NCBI GenBank assembly: GCA_001275005.1
Contig: JWZX01000114.1
Location: forward strand, 1 to 16,165
Direction of reading: 5' to 3'
Length of the DNA stretch: 16,165 bases
Origin: Chrysochromulina tobinii
Lineage: Eukaryota > Haptophyta > Prymnesiales > Chrysochromulinaceae
The translations under genes and the position numbers were made by a program. Below the pieces are notes generated by a model, which worked only from the letters and a program-made list of their open reading frames with translations, searched no databases and was not told the DNA's origin. Of the stretch, positions 8,901 through 15,100 are shown piece after piece. Numbering within the stretch: the first letter of the stretch is position 1; each line of letters starts with the position of its first letter.

Positions 8901-9014
8901 GAGGGGTTCACATTCACACTGGATGAGCTTCACAGCGCCCTCGCCGAAGCGAGAGCGGAGGGGCAAGCGTGCGCCGCGGGGGAGGCTGGAGCGGTGGAGG
9001 CGGAGCGACCCTAA
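5911..9014 (+). CDS. ShKT + TPR + cupin_8/JmjC-type oxygenase, 7 exons
   Basis: Exons: 5911-6809, 7096-7279, 7402-7512, 7717-7791, 7933-8017, 8199-8356, 8640-9014; 1887 nt, 628 aa, all phases consistent. Residues 1-15 look like a signal peptide. Residues 16-51 form a ShKT module with six cysteines (C16, C23, C32, C43, C47, C51). Residues from about 70 to 230 are TPR-like helices (YRQLGDIYAIEGKMVASEQA, ALFRKAVQLNHSNAWAHVNI). The C-terminal half is a cupin_8/JmjC domain: PAVLKGAVDEAW, then MWLGDGHFHNTLHNDPWDNF with metal ligands H439 and D441, LLWPP, and PRGWHHVVFSV with distal H539. The family uses Fe(II) and 2-oxoglutarate, commonly as a protein or RNA hydroxylase. The signal peptide suggests secretory-pathway substrates. 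If the first join (EEYM|YRIIGQ) were wrong, a ShKT-TPR gene would end at 6828 and the oxygenase would be separate. Confidence 0.8.
6810..7095 (+). other. Intron 1 (286 bp) of the ShKT/oxygenase gene, composite
   Basis: Donor AT|GTATGTACC, acceptor CCTTCATCAG. It contains a gagctctgat array (about 6829-6935). A copy of the exon end and donor lies at 6947-6965 (17 of 19 identical to 6805-6823). A copy of the next exon's first 38 bp lies at 7019-7056 (36 of 38), itself preceded by TTCATCAG. It therefore looks like three chained units. Reading through hits a stop at 6826. Confidence 0.65.
7280..7401 (+). other. Intron 2 (122 bp), duplicated acceptor and exon start
   Basis: Donor GAG|GTGTGAATAG, acceptor TCCTCCATCAG. 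An earlier acceptor, CCCTCATCAG, ends at 7322 and is followed by 28 bp (7323-7350) that match the true exon start (7402-7429) at 26 of 28. The first copy soon meets stops. Frame: KFE|VSENAI. Confidence 0.72.
7513..7716 (+). other. Intron 3 (204 bp)
   Basis: Donor CGCCAG|GTTCGTC, acceptor TTATTTGCAG. The centre is an array of ttgcatgctgatggcctc units (about 7565-7670). Near the acceptor, gctcaacacgacgct (7680-7694) matches the end of the preceding exon (7486-7500) at 14 of 15 bases. Phase 0: YTRQ|ATLDMM. Confidence 0.7.
7792..7932 (+). other. Intron 4 (141 bp), GC-AG
   Basis: The donor is CTGCAG|GCGAGCC, a GC donor; the acceptor is GGCACCGCAG. The body contains tgattgcatccctcattgc units. Phase 0 is kept: NLRLQ|TITMWLG. 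The join restores the expected cupin_8 order, which supports the GC donor. Confidence 0.65.
8018..8198 (+). other. Intron 5 (181 bp), GC-AG, contains a copy of the spliced junction
   Basis: Donor CTCCAAG|GCACGC (GC), acceptor CCCCACACAG. After a gacctctgat array (about 8034-8128) comes 8123-8140, matching the upstream exon end 8001-8018 at 17 of 18. It runs directly into 8141-8160, a near copy of the downstream exon (8211-8227 region, ctggccgcccg). The last 38 bp are the shared 3' module. Phase 1: CAA G|GT ACG AAA. Confidence 0.75.
8160..8198 (+). repeat. Shared intron 3' module, copy 1
   Basis: Ends intron 5 of the ShKT/oxygenase gene. Core at 8168-8183 is GTGCTCACCACGGCCC, followed by a pyrimidine-rich run and CACAG. 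It is similar to three other intron ends in this window. Confidence 0.75.
8357..8639 (+). other. Intron 6 (283 bp)
   Basis: Donor GCCAAG|GTCGCCTTTGCACAG, acceptor CTGTCCCGCAG. A gatcgcctct/gatggcctct array fills 8371-8565. Next comes a copy of the downstream exon (8577-8601, agttgccgctctttcggcac) and then the shared 3' module. The intron's first 15 bases are a near copy of the exon start (GTCGACTTTGGACAG). Phase 0: NIAK|VDFGQF. Confidence 0.75.
8602..8639 (+). repeat. Shared intron 3' module, copy 2
   Basis: Ends intron 6 of the ShKT/oxygenase gene: catgccagtgctcatcacgg then cgccctgtcccgcag. Its core is identical to copy 3 in a different gene. Confidence 0.78.
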
Positions 9015-9437
9015 CTTGGGAGGAGGCGAGCTTTGACTCTCGAGCCCTAATTAGGCGAGTGGGCTTCTCCGCGATGGCTGCGAGACGGATGCTCATTTGA
9101 TAGGCCATGGAGTCAGACCTGGGTAGTAACCAAGGGGCTGCGGCTAGCCAGCTTGCCAGGGCGCTCTAGCCAAGGGACTAGCCACTTGGCGGCACTGAGG
9201 CCTGTCGCCTGAGTGACTTGGCGCATGGCCAATTGCGCATGGCGGCACACTGAGGCGTGAGGGATTCTTCTGTCTTGTCTTTTTATGGACTTGTAGTCAA
9301 TGGGTTTTGGATCGTGAAGAGAAAGGCGAGGGCAGGTTTACCCGCGCCTTCCTTCGTCTACTCTACGGTGGTTCTTCACAGATGTGACTTCACACCAGAG
9401 ATGACATGAGTCTCGTCTGTTCCAGTTATTGGCTGAG
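9015..9437. other. Intergenic region, no gene seen
   Basis: Holds the 3' end of the oxygenase transcript and the promoter of the next gene. Around 9120-9260 there are short imperfect direct repeats: ggcggcactgaggcctg near 9189 and ggcggcacactgaggcgtg near 9241, plus several ctagcca words. A pyrimidine stretch ending tctgttccag just before the start codon could be the acceptor of a 5'-UTR intron. No intron-type array is present. Confidence 0.4.
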
Positions 9438-10629
9438 ATGTCGCCGCCCAGCCTGAAGGCTGAGGCCTTCCCCCCGCCCGTGCTCGACGCCATGCGCAAG
9501 CTCGACACGAAGAGCAACGAGCCCAGCCTCATTCGCCAGCTATACGTGCTGGCGCTGCTCAACCGCGACGAAGCGATGCGGCGGATGCACTTCGGGCTAC
9601 CACCCGACGTGGTGCTCGCGCAGCAGCCACCCTCGCTGCTCGCGCTCGCGCGCCCGCCGGCACCCTCCAGCTTCCAGTCGGCCGGCTTTCACCTTAAGCC
9701 GTCCACGTCCACGGGAGTGCGCCCTCGGCGCAGCCGCGTCTTCGGCGCGATGAGCGGCGCGGCCGAGAAGGGCGCCGACGCCGTCCAGGCCATCAGCGCG
9801 GCCCGCGAGCGCGCGATCCCGCACTTTCCGCCCGGGTACGGCGTGCCGCCCATCGGCCACGAGCGTGTGTCGACCCGCGCGCAAACCGCCGACCCGTTCT
9901 CGTCGTCAGCGCCCACACGCGCGCCCACGTTCACAGCGCCCACATCGGCATCAGCGTCCGGGCTCCACTCCACTCCACTCCACTCCACGTCTCCGAGCGC
10001 CCTTCTCGCTCGACCGCCGCTGCGCCCCGCCGACCTCGAGAATGCGTACCCCGTGCGCCTGAGCCTCTATGAGCCGCCGTCGCCCGAGCACCGATTGGGA
10101 GCCTCATCAGGCAGAGGGAAGCCCAGGCTGCCCACCATGGCGCTACCGGTACGCGAGCTGCTCGCCACGCCTCCGATGCGAGCTCCGACGCTCCCAGCAT
10201 GCAAGTGCTCATCACGGCGCCCTGCTCTCCCCACAGGTACGCGAGCTGCTCGCCACGCCTCCGATGCGAGCTCCGACGCCCGGCAAGACGCCTCTCGTCG
10301 GGTACGCGAGCTACGCCTCCCTCGCGTCTCTCGAGGCCGCCGCGAGTGAGAGCGCCGCCGTGGGCGCCGGCCGGCCGATGGCCTCGCTCAGCCAGGAGCA
10401 GCGCCAGCAGTTGAGCGGCAGCGGCGGCGGCGCCGGTCGCGCGGGCTTCTCCTTTGGCGGCGCGTCGACGGCTCCTAATATGGGTGGCGCGCAGAAGCCG
10501 AGCTTCGACGCGTGGGCGGCGGCCGAGGAGGACCTCAAGTATCGAGCTGAGCAGGAGACGCGACGGGAGGAGATGCGCACTGTGAAGACCTCGATCGGCC
10601 GTGATGACGTGGGCACGATCGGCTTCTGA
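9438..10629 (+). CDS. Uncharacterised 367-aa protein, 2 exons
   Basis: Exons 9438-10148 and 10237-10629 join in phase 0 (MALP|VRELLATPP); TGA at 10627. The N-terminus is probably helical (VLDAMRKLDTKSNEPSLIRQ, LYVLALLNRDEAMRRMHFGL). The middle is disordered and rich in Pro, Ser and Ala. The C-terminus is charged: FDAWAAAEEDLKYRAEQETR, then a short conserved-looking tail ending DDVGTIGF. I do not recognise a family. A 5-bp repeat (actcc) at about 9964-9990 gives the LHSTPLHST segment. The downstream PH-domain gene starts 367 bp further on the same strand and is probably a separate transcription unit. The start is the first in-frame ATG after tattggctgag; an upstream exon is possible. Confidence 0.7.
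10149..10236 (+). other. Intron (88 bp): perfect 43-bp exon copy plus shared 3' module
   Basis: Bases 10149-10191 are identical to the first 43 bases of the next exon (10237-10279). The other 45 bases (10192-10236) are the shared 3' module ending CCCCACAG. The donor GTACGCGAG is therefore the copied exon start, and the acceptor belongs to the module. Without splicing the frame shifts into an Arg/Cys-rich reading. The perfect identity suggests a recent event. Confidence 0.85.
10197..10236 (+). repeat. Shared intron 3' module, copy 3
   Basis: The run gcatgcaagtgctcatcacg, then gcgccctgctctccccacag, ends the only intron of the 9438-10629 gene. Core at 10205-10220. Confidence 0.8.
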
Positions 10630-10996
10630 CGAAACTACCAGATCGCGTGATCTCAAAGCGTCTGAGGTGATGCCGTGGCATCCTTGGATGGCGGTGAATG
10701 TGATGTGTGTCACTGTCAACTGTCTTAAATCATATAACCGCAAACTCAATTGCTCAAACTCTGTCTGTGATTTCGGAACATACAGGTTACAGCACAACCG
10801 TCGCCCTTCTAAACCGCCCCCGTGCGGTACCCGCCATGGTGGTACAGTGTCTGTGTCTGTGTGAATGTGCGTCTGTGTGATTTCTTAACACAGCCGTCCC
10901 ATCGGGAATGCCGCGAGTTTGGAGTTTGCAAGTTTGTGACGCCGCGCAGCGCGAAGAAATCGCGACAGGGGCTCGACGCGACCGCGCTCGAGGCTT
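10630..10996. other. Intergenic region, no gene seen
   Basis: AT-richer than its surroundings near 10725-10760. It contains a gtgtctgtgtctgtgtga stretch at about 10847-10900. No intron-type array, RNA gene or clear promoter element was found. It presumably holds the 3' UTR of one gene and the promoter of the next. Confidence 0.4.
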
Positions 10997-12089
10997 ATGA
11001 AGAACTTCTTTGGCGGCGCGAAAGGGCAAGAGGGCTACGCCACGTACAAAGAGCCGCCCAAGCCCAAAGCTGCAGCACCGGCACCGGCCGTGCCACCGCC
11101 ACGTCCGTCCGCGCCAATCACCGCAGAAAAGGTAAAGTCGCCCTTCGCATACCCTCCAGCAGCCGGCGCCGCCGAACCGTCGGGGTTGGACTCTTGGACG
11201 CCGCCCGCGCCCGCGCCCGCGCCCGCGCCTGCGCCCGCGCCCGCAGCCGATCCGCAGATGGAGAAGGCCATCGCCGCGCAAGCGGAGATGCGAAAGCTTC
11301 GTCACATGAACGAAGCGGGGCCAGCGCATCGGCGGCTTGGGGAGGCGCATCCCGAGTTGCATCCGCAGCGGCTGCAGACAGAGCGTGAGATCCTTGCGGA
11401 TCTGGAGGCCGAGATCCTCGATCGAGAGTGCCTGGAGAGCGAGGCTGCGAACGCCAAAGTGGAGTACGAGAACGAGCTGCGCGATCTTCTGGCCGAGGCC
11501 GCAGCCGCTTTTGAGGCGTTGCGTGCGCAGCTGCCACCTGGGGCGCTGCCCGATCCGGCGCCTACACCCGCCGTCACACCCGCCATGCCCGCCGCAGCGC
11601 CGGCCGCACCGCCTGACCTTCTCCGCGGCTTGGGCGCTCAGTACGACGCCCCGACCGCGACTCCGGTGCTCGGGACAGCGCCTCCGGCTGCGGCGGCTCC
11701 GCTCGGAGATATGTTCGGAGATATGTTCGGAGATTTGCTGGGCGGCGGCATGGGCGGCGGCATGGGTGGGGGCATGGGCGGCGGCATGCCCGGCGGCATG
11801 GGCGGCGGCATGGGCGGTGGCACTGGTGGCGGCATGGGAGGTGGCATGGGTGGTGGCGTGGGTGGGGGCTTCGGTGGAGGTTGGGGTGGTATGGCAGGCG
11901 CTGAGATGGGCGGCATGGGTGCTTCTATGGGCGGCATGGGTGGCGGCATGGGCGGCGGCACTTGTGCTATGCCGACGGCGCCCCTCCTTTCGGATCTCTT
12001 TGCAAGCGAAACGCAACCCTTCGCGACGCCCGCCACGGCGCCTTTGCCCACAACTGCGCCCGCTCGAGCGCCTCCATTGGCGGCGTCGA

Positions 12090-12123
<34 letters not shown>

Positions 12124-15100
12124 GGTGGACAGTGACGATCCATTCGCAGGGCTCTTCTCCGGCATAGCGCCGCCGCCGGCTACGTCACCGTCGGTCCCGC
12201 GGCGAATCTCGTTAGACCGTCCCGCGAGTAGCAGCAGCGGCACTGGCGGGCTCGATCCAAATTTGGAAAGTCGGGCCGATCTCATCGCACCTACCAAATT
12301 TGGGTCAGAGATGGTCGTCAGTCGGTCGGAGGAGGCACATACGATCACGTGTGTCGAGCAGATGGCGCCGGCGGCGCAGGTACCGACCTACCTTCCCAAG
12401 ATCCCGTCCGTCCGTGCCGCGTCCCCCTTGCGACTGCATGCATGTGCTCACCACGGCGCGTCCTCTTCCCCACAGGAGGCCATCCGAATGCTCCAAAAGG
12501 GGTGTCAGGCTCTCAAGTTTGGCAGGCAGGGCAAGCCTCACTCGGTGCGGCGCTGCGTCCACTGAGTGCGACTGAGTGCGACTGAGTGCGACTGAGCGCG
12601 TCCGCGTGCGTTGCATGCTGATTGCCTCCCCCATTGCATGCTGATTGCCTCCCTCATTGCATGCTGATTACCTCCCCCATTGCATGCTGATTACCTCCCT
12701 CATTGCATGCTGATTGCCTCACCCATTGCATGCAGGTGCTCTTCCGCCTGTCCGAGGACCTCCAGACGTTATCCTCATTGCATGCTGATTGCCTCCCCCA
12801 TTGCATGCAGGTGCTCTTCCGCCTGTCCGAGGACCTCCAGACGTTATCCTGGGAGAAGAAGGGCCTGCAGGGTCTCGGCAAGGACATGGCGATGGGTTTC
12901 GGCAAGATGATGGGGGGTGGGTTCGCGAAGAGCGCCGACACGGCGCGCCGAGTCGACCTGAGTACTTTGGTGGAGGTGCTGCAGGTGCGTGCTAGCCTTG
13001 ATGGCGTCTGATGGCGCACGATGGCGTCTGATGGCGTCTGATGGCGTCTGATGGCGTCTGATGGCGCCTGAGTGCGTCTCTCATCAACTGCTCGTCGTGC
13101 TTCAGGGCCCTGAGAGCAATGTCATTCGACGCAACCGCGGCGAGAAGCCGATTTCGTCCGCGGACGCGGGTGGCGGCACGGTGGAGGGCGACTACTCGTC
13201 ATACAAGGAGGCCAAGGAGAACTTGTGCCTCTCGCTGCTCTTCGTGAGCAACGAGAAGGATGCAGACCGTGACTCGCTCGATATCCAGTGAGAGAGCGAC
13301 GAGGGCTTTGCATGATGATTGCATGCTGATTGCATGCTGATTGCATACTGATTGCATGCTGATTGCATCTTTGAGCACATGCTGATTGCACCCTTCATCA
13401 GGTGCGAGAGCGACGAAGCATTCATCAGCTGGGTCGTGGGGTTCCAAGCCCTCATGGCGCTGCATGAGGCGCTGAGCGGTGGGTTCGATGCGCTCTCGAG
13501 CGTGCTGCATGCTGATTGCATGCTGATTGCATGCTGATTGCATGCTGATTGCATGCTGATTGCATGCTGATTGCATGCATGCTGAGCGGTGGGTTCGATG
13601 CGCTCTCGAGCGTGCTCTCTGAGTGCATGCTGATTGCATCTCTGAGGACGTGCTGATGGCCCCCTTCATCAGGTGGGGCTGAGGGGCTTGCGAGTGTCCG
13701 TGTCGAGCGCGAGGCCGCCCGTGCGCGGGCCCTCGCGCGGAGTGCGCCGCAGGTACGCAACTGATGACCTCTGATGACCTCTGATGACCTCTGATGACCT
13801 CTGAGGACCTCTGAGGACCTCTGAGGACCTCTGAGGACCTCTGAGGACCTCTGAGGACCTCTGAGGACCTCTGAGGACCTCTGATGACCTCTGATGGCCT
13901 CTGATGGCCTCTGATGGCCTCTGATGACCTCTGATGACCTCTGATGACCTCTGATGACCTCTGATGACCTCTGATGGCCTCTAATGACCTCTGATGACCT
14001 CTAATGACCTCTGATGACCTCTGATGGCCTCTAATGACCTCTGATGACCTCTGATGACCTCTGATGACCTCTGATGACCTCTGATGACCTCTGATGACGT
14101 ACGCGGGCCTCGCTCGGAATGCGCCGCAGCTCTACCAAGCGATGCTGGAGCGCGAGGAGAAGCAGATGCAGCAGATGATGCGAGAGGCTGAAGAGGAAGC
14201 CAACCGGCAGTATGAGGCCTCGCGTGCGCGCGCAGAAGCGGCGGATCGTCAAGCTTTCGAAGCGAGGGTGAATGCCACTGATGACATCTGATTGCATCTG
14301 ATTGCATCTGATTGCATCCCTCATCAGGTGCGTCGCGAGGCAGAGGACCTCTACTTTCCTCTTGATCGCCTTTGATGACCTCCTGATTGCCTCCCTCATC
14401 AGGTGCGTCGCGAGGCAGAGGACCAGGCGAACGCGCTGCTCGAGGCTGCTCGTAAGGAGGCTGAGCTTGCGCCGTTAGCAGGCGTCTTCGAAGGGCAGAG
14501 GTACTAAGTGCCACTGATGACGTCTGATTGCATCTGATTGCATCCCTCATCAGGTGCGTCTTCGAAGGGCAGAGGTACTAAGGAGGTTGATTGCCATCTG
14601 AGTGCATCGGATGGCCTCTGATGGCCTCTGATGGCCTCCCTCATCAGGTACCGGATGTCCGCTGATGTCCTCTGATGGATGTCCTCTGATGGCCTCTGAT
14701 GACCTCTGATGACCTCTGATGACCTCCCTCATCGACTGATGGCCTCTGATGGCATGCTGATTGCCTCCCTCATCAGGTACTATGGAGGCGGCTCAATGCC
14801 CCTCGGGCTGCCTGATCCCTTCTCTCCAGGCCTCTCGTCCGCAATGGCGGCGGCGGCGGCGGCGATGGCGGCGGGAGATCCGTCCGCCATGATGGCTCTC
14901 CGCGCGAGATTAGCCGAGGTTGAGGAGGAGAACCGACGGTTACGCGCCAATGGCGGCGGGCGGCGTGGGGGGGGCGGCGGCGTCGAAGAGGAAGAAGACG
15001 AGCAGGTTGTGCTCGATCGCAAGTGCTTCGAGGCGTATGAGGCCGCCCGCGTCGCGATGATGGCGACGCTCGAGGCTGGCAAGTTCCCCACAGCCGCCGA

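Noticed and set aside
10787-12016. Minus-strand 409-aa ORF rich in His, Ala and Arg
   Set aside because: A GC-rich shadow frame of exon 1; repetitive THAAAHAA-type composition with no domain.
11638-12348. Minus-strand Pro-Met-rich ORF opposite exon 1 of the PH-domain gene
   Set aside because: A mirror of the Gly-Met repeat; the plus frame continues into the PH domain through in-phase splices.
13500-13577. Short regularly spaced repeats as a CRISPR array
   Set aside because: Units of 10-11 bp are directly adjacent with no unique spacers, in a clearly eukaryotic gene context.
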